Shown: positions 7,824 through 15,874 of the stretch, piece after piece | Layout of the letters: every line of letters begins with the position of its first letter | Numbering within the stretch: position 1 is the stretch's first letter | Translations under genes and position numbers: made by a program | Source of the DNA: Actinomycetota bacterium | GTDB taxonomy: Bacteria; Actinomycetota; Actinomycetes; Nanopelagicales; Nanopelagicaceae | Reading direction: 5' to 3' | DNA: 27,955 nt | Assembly (NCBI GenBank): GCA_009702525.1 | Contig: WLHW01000005.1 | Location: 1 to 27,955, forward strand | The notes under the pieces: generated by a model | What the model was told of the DNA's origin: nothing | The model's input: only the letters and a program-made list of their open reading frames with translations | Databases searched by the model: none

Positions 7824-8425
7824 TTGAGCTAGCCGCATCTTTTGATGCACAGTTATCCTCACTAGCCCCATTTTTAATCTACCTAGTTACCGGCTTGGTG
7901 ATTTTCTTTGAAACAGGTGTTTTAATTGGTTTTTTCCTACCTGGGGATTCCATTCTCTTTAGTGCCGGTATTGTGGCAGCGGCTCATAGCGAAGTAAACA
8001 TTCTTGTTCTCGTCACTGTGATATTTCTTGCTGCATTTTTTGGCGATCAAATTGGCTTTGTTTTAGGTCGATTAGTTGGGCGTCCTTATCTAGAAAAAAG
8101 AAAATCCCCACGAATGCAAAAAATGATTGCTCAATCCGAACGTTTTTACGAACATACGGGGTGGTGGGCTGTTGTTGCCGCACGCTTCTTCCCATGGATT
8201 AGAACTTTTGTCCCACCAATCGCAGGTGCTTCCAAGATGAATTACTATAAATTTCTTTCGGCAAATGCTTTAGGTGCTTTGCTGTGGGGCGTTGGAATCA
8301 CCACTGCTGGTTACTACGCAGCCACTTTGCCCTGGGTTAGAACATGGTCTTATGCAATTGCAACTTTCTTTATTTGTGCTTCGCTGGTTTCCGCACTCGT
8401 GAACTACTTACGCCACCGGCAATAA
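7820..8425 (+). CDS. DedA-family membrane protein (first of two)
   Basis: Integral membrane protein of the DedA/VTT family. Members are linked to undecaprenyl-phosphate or phospholipid flipping and membrane homeostasis; the role of this one is unknown. 201 aa with hydrophobic segments near residues 15-40, 55-80, 135-165 and 175-195. Family marks are FFLPGDSILFSAG, GDQIGFVLGRLVG, and the re-entrant signature ARFFPWIRTFVPPIAGAS with conserved Arg and Pro residues. GTG start inside the malic-enzyme stop (GTGA) makes it the third gene of the upp operon. Its last 56 bp overlap the convergent transporter gene. Confidence 0.9.
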   Translation: MIELAASFDAQLSSLAPFLIYLVTGLVIFFETGVLIGFFLPGDSILFSAGIVAAAHSEVNILVLVTVIFLAAFFGDQIGFVLGRLVGRPYLEKRKSPRMQKMIAQSERFYEHTGWWAVVAARFFPWIRTFVPPIAGASKMNYYKFLSANALGALLWGVGITTAGYYAATLPWVRTWSYAIATFFICASLVSALVNYLRHRQ

Positions 8426-9314
8426 CACCTGCATACGTCATAACTATTCCAGTTACAAGGTAGGCACTTACATGAACGCCATCTGTTGGAGAGACTAAAT
8501 CAATAATTAGCGAGCCAACTAATTGGCCCCCGACACTAAATAGTGTAAAAGTTAGAACGCCTAGGTGCTGCACAATTGTTGACGTGAAAGCTATAAAAAT
8601 TACTCCTATCGCGCCACCAGAGTAAATCCACCAGGGGCCAGATGGCAGAGCAACAAAATGTGTCTTACCCATGGCAACTGCAAGAAGAATAAAAAGCCCT
8701 AAAAAACTTGTTCCAGTAATAAAGTTAAAAAGTGACGTTGCAAAGCTTTGGTGAGAGTGTTCATTAATCTGACCATTAAGTGCGCGCTGAATTCCAACTA
8801 TGGCACCGGCAATGCAGCCTGCAATAACAGTGATTACGGAGAGATTTCTTGCATCTATTCGATCGGCCACTGAGACAATTACTGCAATTACCGTTAGTGA
8901 TGCGGCGACAATACGCCGAGTATTTATGGCTTTTTTCCCACCACCCGTAAGCCCTATGCGATCGACGACTAACGAAATGGCTGTCTGCCCAGCTATGGAG
9001 GCAACAGAAAAGATGGCGACCCCAATGAGGGGAACGACTTGAGTTTGAATCGCTACAAAACTGCCACCAAGGGCACCGGCAAATAATTTCCATTGGGCAA
9101 TCTCTCCGCGAGAGACCGCTAACCTCAGATTTGAGACACCTTCTCGTACTGTGGGATTTACTAATGTAATAACTGCAATGAGTACAAAACCTGAACCAAA
9201 TGAAACTACTGCAGCTTCAAGGCCATTATTGAGTTGGGAAGAAAGTTCACCATTCACGCGAGATTGAATAGCAATCATTACTCCCGTAAGAGCAGCGAGC
9301 AGATCTAAGCGCAT
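8370..9314 (-). CDS. DMT-family transporter, YdcZ (DUF606) type, duplicated
   Basis: Probable inner-membrane transporter of the drug/metabolite superfamily, substrate unknown. The 314-aa protein consists of two related halves: LAALTGVMIAIQSRVNGELS near the N-terminus and VIAGCIAGAIVGIQRALNGQ in the middle share the hydrophobic-Q-R-xNG pattern of the roughly 140-aa YdcZ unit. It is therefore a fused tandem form with about ten membrane segments. The start at 9314 is 14 bases after the ABC-F stop; TACAGT lies six bases before ATG and there is no Shine-Dalgarno, so it may have its own leaderless promoter despite the operon-like position. The 3' end overlaps the DedA gene by 56 bp. Confidence 0.86.
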   Translation of the reverse strand: MRLDLLAALTGVMIAIQSRVNGELSSQLNNGLEAAVVSFGSGFVLIAVITLVNPTVREGVSNLRLAVSRGEIAQWKLFAGALGGSFVAIQTQVVPLIGVAIFSVASIAGQTAISLVVDRIGLTGGGKKAINTRRIVAASLTVIAVIVSVADRIDARNLSVITVIAGCIAGAIVGIQRALNGQINEHSHQSFATSLFNFITGTSFLGLFILLAVAMGKTHFVALPSGPWWIYSGGAIGVIFIAFTSTIVQHLGVLTFTLFSVGGQLVGSLIIDLVSPTDGVHVSAYLVTGIVMTYAGVIAGGVSSSRVRKPAKHK

Positions 9315-9320
9315 TAGATG

Positions 9321-9326
9321 ACTGTA
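9321..9326 (-). promoter_or_regulatory. -10 element for the YdcZ-type transporter
   Basis: TACAGT (minus strand) lies inside the 14-bp gap after the ABC-F gene, six bases before ATG 9314. No recognisable -35. Confidence 0.4.
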
Positions 9327-9328
9327 AC

Positions 9329-11098
9329 TTATCCTTCAAGCAGGAGGGTTACTTGAAGCCACTCTTCTTCGAGTTTGTCTTTATCTGAGCGTGCAGCCAG
9401 TAACTCTTTCGTAATTTCGATTAATTTTTCAGGCTCAAATGCCGCAGCTTCCTGATGAGCAAGTAACTCTGCGACTCGAGCATCAGCTTTTTCCATTTGT
9501 CGCTCAAGGCGAACTTTGTCTTTTTTTAATTGGCGTTCTTCGGCAGCGCTCGAACTCTTCTTCTCTTTTGGAGCCGCTTCCTGGGACGCAGTTGCTCTCT
9601 CGCGCATCTCTAAATATTCATCAACTCCGCGCGGTAAATCTCGAACAACTTTATCGCCAAGTAACCCTACAAATCGATCGCATACTCGCTCTAAAAAATA
9701 CCTGTCGTGAGAAATAACAATCAGGGTTCCGCCATAACTATCGAGCAAGTCTTCAAGCTCAGTCAATGTCTCAATGTCGAAATCATTTGTCGGTTCATCT
9801 AGCAGCAATACGTTGGGGCTATCCATTAATAGACGGGTTAACTGCAGACGACGCCTTTCCCCACCTGATAAATCACCTACTGGCGTCCACTGCGATTCGC
9901 GATCAAAGCCAAGGCGCTCACATAATTGCGAGGCTGAAAGCTCTCGCCCACCGCCTAATTCCACACGGTTAGCAATCTTTTCAACGGCTTCGAGTACACG
10001 CCAGGTTGGGTCCAACTCATCAAGGTGCTGGGTTAAAAAAGCAGGTTTTACAGTTACGCCTGTAACTAACTTTCCGGCAGTTGGCTGGATTTCACCTACA
10101 AGTGTCCGCATCAACGTTGTTTTTCCAGCTCCGTTAATACCAACAATGCCGATTCGATCGCCCGGGCCAATATTCCAATACAGATCATCAATTAATTCAT
10201 TATCCCCAAGTTTTACTTGGACATGGTGTGCCTCATACACAGTTTTTCCTAAACGGTTCAAAGCAAATTTTAAAAGCTCGCCCTGATTGCGCGGTTCGGG
10301 TTCTCCGGCAATTAATACATTCGCGGCATCCACTCGAAACTTTGGTTTAGTTGTTCGTGCCGGCGCTCCACGACGCAGCCATGCAAGCTCTTTCTTGATT
10401 AACATATTACGGCGCTGATCCATAACTGATGTCTGGCGAGCGCGTTCAGCTTTAGCTAAAACAAATGCGCTGTATCCGCCTTCATACTCTTCAACTTTTC
10501 CTTCAACAACTTCCCATGTCTTAACTGTGACTGCATCTAGAAACCAACGATCGTGAGTGACAACCGTAACTGCCAAACCTTTTTGATTATTAATGTACTT
10601 GGCAAGCCAAGCAACACCTTCAACATCTAAATGGTTAGTAGGTTCATCTAATAAAATTAGATCTAGCTCGTTGATTAGTAGTTTTGCTAAACCAACACGT
10701 CTACGCTCACCACCCGATAATTGACCAAATTTACGATCAAAGATGTGGTCATCAAAACTGCCGAATAAGCCAGTAAATACTTCACGGATATTTGGCTCAC
10801 TCGCCCATTCGTGTTTTGCGGTATCTCCCAATACAACTTCGCCCACAGTGCTTTCAGGATTTTCGAAGTCAACCTGCGAAAGAATTCCAATGCGTGCAGA
10901 GTTTGATTTTGTTACTCGTCCTGAATCTGGTGCTTCAATACCGGCGATAACTTTCATCAAAGTACTTTTACCGCTGCCATTTCGACCCACGATTCCAATG
11001 CGATCGCCTTCAGATACGCCTAGGGATACGGCAATTAATAGCTCTTTAATATCAAAGGCTTTGGACACCTCTTCGATATTTACAACATTGCGCGCCAT
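9329..11098 (-). CDS. ABC-F family ATPase (Uup/EttA-like)
   Basis: Soluble tandem-ABC ATPase of the ABC-F family, whose members act on the ribosome (translation quality control, rescue, or antibiotic protection) rather than in transport. Domain 1 has Walker A GRNGSGKST (38-46), signature LSGGE (127-131) and DEPTNHLD (151-158). Domain 2 has Walker A GINGAGKTT (320-328), LSGGE (410-414) and DEPTNDFD. The interdomain linker lies between about 200 and 280. A charged, probably coiled-coil C-terminus (about 510-589) resembles the Uup tail. 589 aa fits Uup. No membrane segment is visible. It is divergent from kynureninase across only 24 bp, with the two -10 elements overlapping. Uup-like function is preferred because of the C-terminal extension; a resistance factor cannot be excluded. 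Confidence 0.92.
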   Translation of the reverse strand: MARNVVNIEEVSKAFDIKELLIAVSLGVSEGDRIGIVGRNGSGKSTLMKVIAGIEAPDSGRVTKSNSARIGILSQVDFENPESTVGEVVLGDTAKHEWASEPNIREVFTGLFGSFDDHIFDRKFGQLSGGERRRVGLAKLLINELDLILLDEPTNHLDVEGVAWLAKYINNQKGLAVTVVTHDRWFLDAVTVKTWEVVEGKVEEYEGGYSAFVLAKAERARQTSVMDQRRNMLIKKELAWLRRGAPARTTKPKFRVDAANVLIAGEPEPRNQGELLKFALNRLGKTVYEAHHVQVKLGDNELIDDLYWNIGPGDRIGIVGINGAGKTTLMRTLVGEIQPTAGKLVTGVTVKPAFLTQHLDELDPTWRVLEAVEKIANRVELGGGRELSASQLCERLGFDRESQWTPVGDLSGGERRRLQLTRLLMDSPNVLLLDEPTNDFDIETLTELEDLLDSYGGTLIVISHDRYFLERVCDRFVGLLGDKVVRDLPRGVDEYLEMRERATASQEAAPKEKKSSSAAEERQLKKDKVRLERQMEKADARVAELLAHQEAAAFEPEKLIEITKELLAARSDKDKLEEEWLQVTLLLEG

Positions 11099-11116
11099 GA
11101 TGGGAGAGCGTACCTT
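11088..11116 (+). promoter_or_regulatory. Promoter for kynureninase-TDO, probably leaderless
   Basis: TTGCGC (11088-11093), 17-base spacer, TACCTT (11111-11116), six bases to ATG 11123. The -35 lies in the first codons of the divergent ABC-F gene. It is the best promoter match in the window. Confidence 0.6.
11107..11112 (-). promoter_or_regulatory. -10 element for the ABC-F gene, overlapping the kynU -10
   Basis: TACGCT (minus strand) lies eight bases before ATG 11098. Its TA (11111-11112) is also the TA of the plus-strand TACCTT of the kynureninase promoter. Confidence 0.45.
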
Positions 11117-11122
11117 TCATCC

Positions 11123-12397
11123 ATGAATGTGACTGACCGCGAATACGCGCTGGAGCTAGATAGAAATGACCCACTAGCCCATTACAAGCTCCAGTTTGTG
11201 GTCTCGGATCCAGAATTATGTTATCTAGATGGCAATTCATTGGGCCGTCTTCCGAAGGCAACGATCACTGCGATCAATGACTTCATGACACATGAATGGG
11301 GCCCTGAAGTTGTTACTGGCTGGGGACATTGGGTGGATGAAGCTCAGCCAACTGGAGACCTGCTTGCAGCTGCGGCATTAGGGGCTGGGCCAGGTCAAAC
11401 ATTGGTGTGCGACACAACTTCTGTTAATTTTTATCAGCTGTGTTTAGCTGCGATTCATGCACGCCCTGGCCGCAAGACGATAATTACGGATGTCGCTAAT
11501 TTTCCTACAGATCGTTATATTCTGGATGGAATTGCTAAACAGTTCAACTTAAATCTTGTACTTATTAATAATGAAGACTCTTCACGGGCAGCTCACGAGC
11601 GAATTACTCCAGAAATATTAGCGCCTTATCTCAATGATGACGTCGCACTTGTTACATTAGAAGTAATTCAGTATAGATCTGGTGCGCGCACCGACATAAA
11701 AGCTATTACCGATCAAGTGCGCGCCATTGGTGGATTAGTTGTGTGGGATGCCAGCCATGCTGTTGGTGCCATTAATTTAAATCTTGATGCAAACGGTGTT
11801 GATTTGTGTGTCGGGTGTACTTATAAATACGGCAACTCAGGTCCAGGTTCACCTGCTTGGCTATATGTAAGTAAGCGAATTCAAAAAGAGTTACAAGTCC
11901 CTATCCAAGGATGGTTTGCCCAAGGCGCACAGTTTGAAATGGGGCCACACTTTGAAAAAGCCGAAGGAATACGTGGCTTTCAAATTGCAAGTCCATCGTT
12001 AATGGGTATTCGCTGCGTACAGACCGCTTTCTCCATGATTAAAGAGGCAGGTATTGACGAAATCGAAGCTAAGGCAGCCATCGGCACCCAGATGATGATT
12101 GAACTATTTGATGCTTGGTTAGCACCGCTCGGACTTACGCTCAATACTTCGCGTGATCCACAAGAACGAGGTGGTCACATCTCTTTGGTCCATCCGGATG
12201 CTGCACAAATTTGTGTTGCACTTCGCCAGATTTCCCACGTTATTCCTGACTACCGAACACCTAATTCGATTCGATTGGCAATTTCACCACTTGCAACATC
12301 TTACGTAGAAGTATGGGATGGCTTCGCCCGCATGCGAGATTTAATTGATTCTGGGGCATATAAAACAGTCAAAGACGGGGGTTCTAGAGTCACATGA
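11123..12397 (+). CDS. kynU: Kynureninase
   Basis: PLP enzyme that cleaves kynurenine to anthranilate plus alanine (or 3-hydroxykynurenine to 3-hydroxyanthranilate), cytoplasmic. 424 aa is normal. Landmarks are YLDGNSLGRLP (34-44), WGPEVVTGWGHWVDE (59-73), CDTTSVN (96-102), WDASHAVGA (208-216) with PLP-contact Asp209 and His212, and the Schiff-base Lys235 in CTYKYGNSGPGSPAW. ERGGHISL near the C-terminus is also conserved. It overlaps the tryptophan 2,3-dioxygenase start by four bases (ATGA), giving a two-gene unit for tryptophan breakdown. The intermediate step, kynurenine formamidase, has no gene in this window. Confidence 0.95.
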   Translation: MNVTDREYALELDRNDPLAHYKLQFVVSDPELCYLDGNSLGRLPKATITAINDFMTHEWGPEVVTGWGHWVDEAQPTGDLLAAAALGAGPGQTLVCDTTSVNFYQLCLAAIHARPGRKTIITDVANFPTDRYILDGIAKQFNLNLVLINNEDSSRAAHERITPEILAPYLNDDVALVTLEVIQYRSGARTDIKAITDQVRAIGGLVVWDASHAVGAINLNLDANGVDLCVGCTYKYGNSGPGSPAWLYVSKRIQKELQVPIQGWFAQGAQFEMGPHFEKAEGIRGFQIASPSLMGIRCVQTAFSMIKEAGIDEIEAKAAIGTQMMIELFDAWLAPLGLTLNTSRDPQERGGHISLVHPDAAQICVALRQISHVIPDYRTPNSIRLAISPLATSYVEVWDGFARMRDLIDSGAYKTVKDGGSRVT

Positions 12398-13188
12398 GCG
12401 ATAACTTCGATTCAGCACTCACTTACACCTCATACTTAGCTGTAGATGAACTACTCAGTTTACAGCGACCCCTTTCAGTTGGTCCCGAGCATGACGAAAT
12501 GCTTTTTATTATTATTCACCAAACATACGAGCTTTGGTTTAAACAGATTATTCATGAATTTCTACAAGCACAACGAGCTATGGAATCTGGTGATACGCAT
12601 TATTCGCTTGCAATACTTGGAAGAATTCGCACCATCATGAAAGTCTGTGTGACACAAATTGATATTTTAGAAACCATGACACCATTACAATTCAACGCAT
12701 TTCGTTCCTATTTATCCTCTTCTAGCGGTTTTCAATCAGCACAGTTTAGAAAAGTTGAAGCGCTTTTAGGACGACGCGATAATAAAATGGCAGGACATCT
12801 GCCTCTAGATATTCAAGCGGAAATTGCGGTAATTACTTCAGCTAACTCCGTGTGGGATTCAGCCTTGGCTTATTTAGCACAGCGCGGTCATGCTATTCCA
12901 ACGGATGTATTAAATCGAGATAGATCTGTAGCTTACGAAGCTAATCTTGCGGTGCAAGATGTTTTGCTAGAAGTGCATCGCCAGGATCCAGAAAGTGCTG
13001 GGGTATGCGAGCGGTTATTAGATATAGATGAAGGTATTCAAGAGTGGCGCTATCGCCATGTGAAGATGGTGGAACGAACCATCGGCCATAAAATGGGTAG
13101 TGGTGGATCTAGTGGAGTTGAGTATTTATCAAGCACTCTATTTAATCCTGTATTTAAAGATCTTTGGGAGATTCGCTCGCGTTTTTAG
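12394..13188 (+). CDS. kynA: Tryptophan 2,3-dioxygenase
   Basis: Haem enzyme that opens the indole ring of L-tryptophan to N-formylkynurenine, the first and committed step of the kynurenine pathway. The 264-aa protein has the substrate-site segment EHDEMLFIIIHQTYELWFK with His42, and the C-terminal segment RHVKMVERTIG with the proximal haem ligand His222, followed by the GSGGSSGVEYL loop. All are hallmark TDO features. ATG is embedded in the kynU stop, so translation is probably coupled. The stop overlaps the convergent nitroreductase stop by four bases and no terminator hairpin is visible. Confidence 0.96.
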   Translation: MSDNFDSALTYTSYLAVDELLSLQRPLSVGPEHDEMLFIIIHQTYELWFKQIIHEFLQAQRAMESGDTHYSLAILGRIRTIMKVCVTQIDILETMTPLQFNAFRSYLSSSSGFQSAQFRKVEALLGRRDNKMAGHLPLDIQAEIAVITSANSVWDSALAYLAQRGHAIPTDVLNRDRSVAYEANLAVQDVLLEVHRQDPESAGVCERLLDIDEGIQEWRYRHVKMVERTIGHKMGSGGSSGVEYLSSTLFNPVFKDLWEIRSRF

Positions 13189-13760
13189 CGTGGTAGTCCT
13201 CGTAGAACTAGTTCTGATAACTCTTTACGTGTGCGCGGTGCCTTCTCACGTGCCGCCATATCTTCATCTAGTTGATCAATAGAGCCTTCTTGGCCTATGG
13301 CTATCGCTATGACGGGTGTTAGCTCTTCACTTAATTCAAAGATCTCTGCGGCTTGTGCTTTATCAAAACCGCCCATTTGATGTGCGGCATAACCGCGACT
13401 ATGTGCTTCAAGAGTTAATTGGGCTGCCGATAAGCCGCAGTCGTATTGATATCCAGCGTTAACTGCGCCATCGGGACGGCGATTTACTCCAGTAACCAAA
13501 ATTAAAGCCGATGCTCTAAAAGCCCAGCCTTGATTAAAAGAGACTAACGTCTGCAAAATCCCATTGAATACTTCGTCGCCGCGTTGTCCAACTAAAAAGC
13601 GCCACGGTTGATTGTTGCTCGAAGAAGGTGACCAACGCGCCGCTTCCAATATCGCTAAAAGATCTGTAGTGGGGATGGTGGCTACTTCATCAAAAGTGCG
13701 AGGGCTACGTCGTTCAGCAAACAAAGGGTGAATATCTACAGAAGTAATTGCTCGCATCAT
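13185..13760 (-). CDS. Nitroreductase-family FMN oxidoreductase
   Basis: Flavin-dependent NAD(P)H oxidoreductase of unknown physiological substrate. With the chosen start it is 191 aa, usual for the family. FMN-binding marks are ERRSPRTF near residues 15-22 and ARWSPSSSNNQPWRF near 46-60; a central DCGLSAAQLTLEAHSRGY helix and MGGF follow. The in-frame extension back to 13847 would overlap the divergent DedA gene by 54 bp. The ATG-ATG pair at 13760-13755 is preferred: TACGAT lies six bases before the first ATG. It faces the tryptophan dioxygenase gene, so shared function is not implied by operon structure. Confidence 0.88.
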   Translation of the reverse strand: MMRAITSVDIHPLFAERRSPRTFDEVATIPTTDLLAILEAARWSPSSSNNQPWRFLVGQRGDEVFNGILQTLVSFNQGWAFRASALILVTGVNRRPDGAVNAGYQYDCGLSAAQLTLEAHSRGYAAHQMGGFDKAQAAEIFELSEELTPVIAIAIGQEGSIDQLDEDMAAREKAPRTRKELSELVLRGLPR

Positions 13761-13766
13761 CGGAGT

Positions 13767-13772
13767 ATCGTA
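13767..13772 (-). promoter_or_regulatory. -10 element for the nitroreductase
   Basis: TACGAT (minus strand) six bases before ATG 13760, inside the 33-bp gap shared with the divergent DedA gene. Confidence 0.5.
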
Positions 13773-13781
13773 ATCCACCGC

Positions 13782-13787
13782 TACAGT
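13782..13787 (+). promoter_or_regulatory. -10 element for the second DedA gene
   Basis: TACAGT six bases before ATG 13794. No clear -35 at 16-18 bases. Confidence 0.5.
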
Positions 13788-13793
13788 TAGCGC

Positions 13794-14417
13794 ATGTCGG
13801 GATGGATACATAGCGCTGCAGATTGGCTTGTTGCAAATAACCTGCAAGTTCCACTCTTTATTTTATTAATTTTACTTGCATTCGCTGAAGCTGCTGCTTT
13901 CGTGGGTTTTATACTTCCAGGCGAAACCTCACTTCTTATTGGTGGAGTACTCGCCCACTCTAAAGTGTGGCCGCTATGGCTCTTTATTATCTGTGCGATT
14001 GTTGGGGCAGTTGCTGGAGACTCAGTTGGTTATGAAGTTGGAAAACACTTTGGTCCCAGAATTAAAACAACTCAGTTTGGAAAATTCGTCGGTGAAAAAC
14101 GATGGAAGCTCGCTGAACATATATTTGCTAAATACCACGGTGGAGCGATCTTTTTTGGTCGCGCGCAGGCTTTGCTTCGTGCTTTAGTGCCAGCTTTAGC
14201 TGGAATGAATAAGGTTCCTTATCGTACTTTTTTGAAATGGAACGCAGCGGGCGGAATCGTATTTAGCTCAACAGTTATTGTTCTTGGCTATGAATTCGCG
14301 AATTCACTTCATGTACTCGAAAAGTATCTAAAGTATTGGGCAATTTTCTTTTTAGTTGTTGTCATTACTGCCGTTATGTTTTTGAAAAATAAACTAGAAA
14401 AAATGATCGAGGAATAA
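13794..14417 (+). CDS. DedA-family membrane protein (second)
   Basis: Second DedA/VTT-family membrane protein in the window, 207 aa. The family pattern is complete: VGFILPGETSLLIGGVLA, GDSVGYEVGKHFGPRI, FFGRAQALLRALVPALAGMN, then two C-terminal hydrophobic segments and a short basic/acidic tail. It differs clearly from the protein at 7820-8425: here the re-entrant loop reads GRAQALLRALVP rather than ARFFPWIRTFVP, and the acidic position is GE rather than GD. They are therefore likely paralogues with separate roles rather than a recent duplication. It has its own leaderless-type promoter. The TAA directly abuts the stop of the convergent glycosyltransferase gene, with no space between. Confidence 0.9.
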   Translation: MSGWIHSAADWLVANNLQVPLFILLILLAFAEAAAFVGFILPGETSLLIGGVLAHSKVWPLWLFIICAIVGAVAGDSVGYEVGKHFGPRIKTTQFGKFVGEKRWKLAEHIFAKYHGGAIFFGRAQALLRALVPALAGMNKVPYRTFLKWNAAGGIVFSSTVIVLGYEFANSLHVLEKYLKYWAIFFLVVVITAVMFLKNKLEKMIEE

Positions 14418-15830
14418 TTACTTCTTAATTATCTCCACTAAGTCCCCATAAGCGGCCTTTGCAATGTCTTCTCTGCGCTGCCTATATGCCTGAGAAGAAC
14501 CTGAAATTAAGTGCTCAAAACGAGTCGCAGATTTGATCAGTTCACGGAGTTGTTCTGGTTGAGTCGAATCACCGAATACTGGCGACTCTTGTGCTGTTAT
14601 TTGTCCAACAATATGAGGATTTATAAATCGATAAACAAGAGCTAACCTGCGAATACCTAAGTTAGCAACGTGACGTAAACCGCGATTAATATGGTCTTGG
14701 ATAATCAACCGCTTAAAGGTTAATGTTTTTGGATTAAGTGCTTTTGTCTCGGCTGCCAGTGCACAAAGAATTTTTGCAATCTCTTCTCCACCGGTTGTAT
14801 TAGGTAGCTCGGCGCATTGTGCAGATAAAGCTGCACGTACTTGTGGGTCTTGTAACTGCCTGACTGTCTTTGTAATATCAGCCAAATCTGCTTGGTCGGC
14901 TCTTAATGCAAAGCCAAAATCATGGCACCAACGTGCGCGAGCTTCTTGATCATCAGTGCCTCTGATGTTAGATACAAAGACTGTTGGAACTTGAGCAGGT
15001 AGAAGCTCATGAACTCCGTTGTAGCCAGTTGCACAAATTCCAGCATCAAAGGCGTGTAACACTTTCGCTAAAGGAAAATATCGCGCCACTTTAATATCAA
15101 GACCAGTTGGCGCTAGTGAGTTTCCATCTTTATCGATTGGGGCTTTCGTTAGAACAACTTGCAAATCCTTCCAACCAATGAGACCTTCCAAAGCTGCAGT
15201 CATTTTATGGTTCACATCGCTATCGCCAGTACCAAGCTGAACTAAGGCAACAGGGCGGTTTAAATCTAATCCCATTGCGCGGCGTGCATCATCGCGTGAG
15301 AGCGCATCCTCTTTTCTAAATAATGAAACTGGAGAAGTTAATACAGCATCCTTGCGCTTTGATGTCGGACCAAAGTCATACGCACGCGCTATATCACCCG
15401 GTTCAATTACTGTATCCATCATGGCTGCTTGCAAACCTAAAATAAATCGCTGTGGTTTCTTTTGCCACAAACCTCGGCGGACCCAGACAAGTTTTAACGC
15501 AGGATTAGCGTTCTTGGTTGCAATCACACCTGGATAAGGGACTACGCCATCAAAAGATAAGACTTTTGCATCGGTTTCTTCAATCAGTGCCAAGAGGCGG
15601 TCGCATAAATATGTGTCCCATTTTTCTCGTGACATCCACAAACGATCTCTACCTGGAATATATTCACAACGAATACCCATGAATGAAGGAATCTCAGCGA
15701 TTCCACCAGCCATTGAAACAATTATTGGGTTAGCGATATCTTTCAAAGCAAGCGCAACCGCACTAGCGCGCGCAAGATGGCCCATCCCAACGCCGTTGCT
15801 GGTCGCGAGAATGATTGTTGGCTTGGACAT
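14418..15830 (-). CDS. GT-B fold glycosyltransferase, MurG/GT28-like
   Basis: Predicted cytoplasmic or membrane-associated glycosyltransferase, with neither donor nor acceptor identified. 470 aa. The N-terminus IILATSNGVGMGHLARASAVA is the glycine-rich GT-B motif, and the middle shows a second Rossmann-like half (VALVQLGTGDSD). CATGYNGVHELLPAQVPTVFV is the GT28-type donor-site pattern (G-N-ELL--P-V). The C-terminal 120 residues are helical, basic and not recognised. No signal peptide or membrane segment is visible. The ATG at 15830 is chosen over an upstream TTG at 15848 because TAGGCT lies seven bases before it and MSKPTIILA starts directly at the first strand. Divergent nagA might hint at amino-sugar metabolism, but that is weak. 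Confidence 0.78.
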   Translation of the reverse strand: MSKPTIILATSNGVGMGHLARASAVALALKDIANPIIVSMAGGIAEIPSFMGIRCEYIPGRDRLWMSREKWDTYLCDRLLALIEETDAKVLSFDGVVPYPGVIATKNANPALKLVWVRRGLWQKKPQRFILGLQAAMMDTVIEPGDIARAYDFGPTSKRKDAVLTSPVSLFRKEDALSRDDARRAMGLDLNRPVALVQLGTGDSDVNHKMTAALEGLIGWKDLQVVLTKAPIDKDGNSLAPTGLDIKVARYFPLAKVLHAFDAGICATGYNGVHELLPAQVPTVFVSNIRGTDDQEARARWCHDFGFALRADQADLADITKTVRQLQDPQVRAALSAQCAELPNTTGGEEIAKILCALAAETKALNPKTLTFKRLIIQDHINRGLRHVANLGIRRLALVYRFINPHIVGQITAQESPVFGDSTQPEQLRELIKSATRFEHLISGSSQAYRQRREDIAKAAYGDLVEIIKK

Positions 15831-15837
15831 GCGCCTT

Positions 15838-15843
15838 AGCCTA
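15838..15843 (-). promoter_or_regulatory. -10 element for the glycosyltransferase
   Basis: TAGGCT (minus strand) seven bases before ATG 15830, in the 44-bp gap shared with divergent nagA. It supports the shorter start. Confidence 0.45.
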
Positions 15844-15862
15844 CCCAAATGCCGCAGTGAAT

Positions 15863-15868
15863 TAGACT
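15863..15868 (+). promoter_or_regulatory. -10 element for nagA
   Basis: TAGACT six bases before GTG 15875. It supports GTG as start; no Shine-Dalgarno competes. Confidence 0.5.
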
Positions 15869-15874
15869 CAAGGC

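Noticed and set aside
9774..10286. 170-codon plus-strand reading frame
   Set aside because: It is the antisense shadow of the ABC-F gene, rich in Ser/Pro/Arg, with no start signal.
13761..13847. N-terminal extension of the nitroreductase to 13847
   Set aside because: It would overlap the DedA gene start by 54 bp; a well-spaced TACGAT precedes the ATG at 13760 and the FMN-binding motif begins about 15 residues later.
7820..14417. The two DedA genes as a recent duplication
   Set aside because: Their signature loops differ strongly and they lie in different operons, so they are old paralogues.
15831..15848. TTG start of the glycosyltransferase at 15848
   Set aside because: The added residues are basic and unlike the family; the ATG at 15830 has a TAGGCT seven bases upstream.
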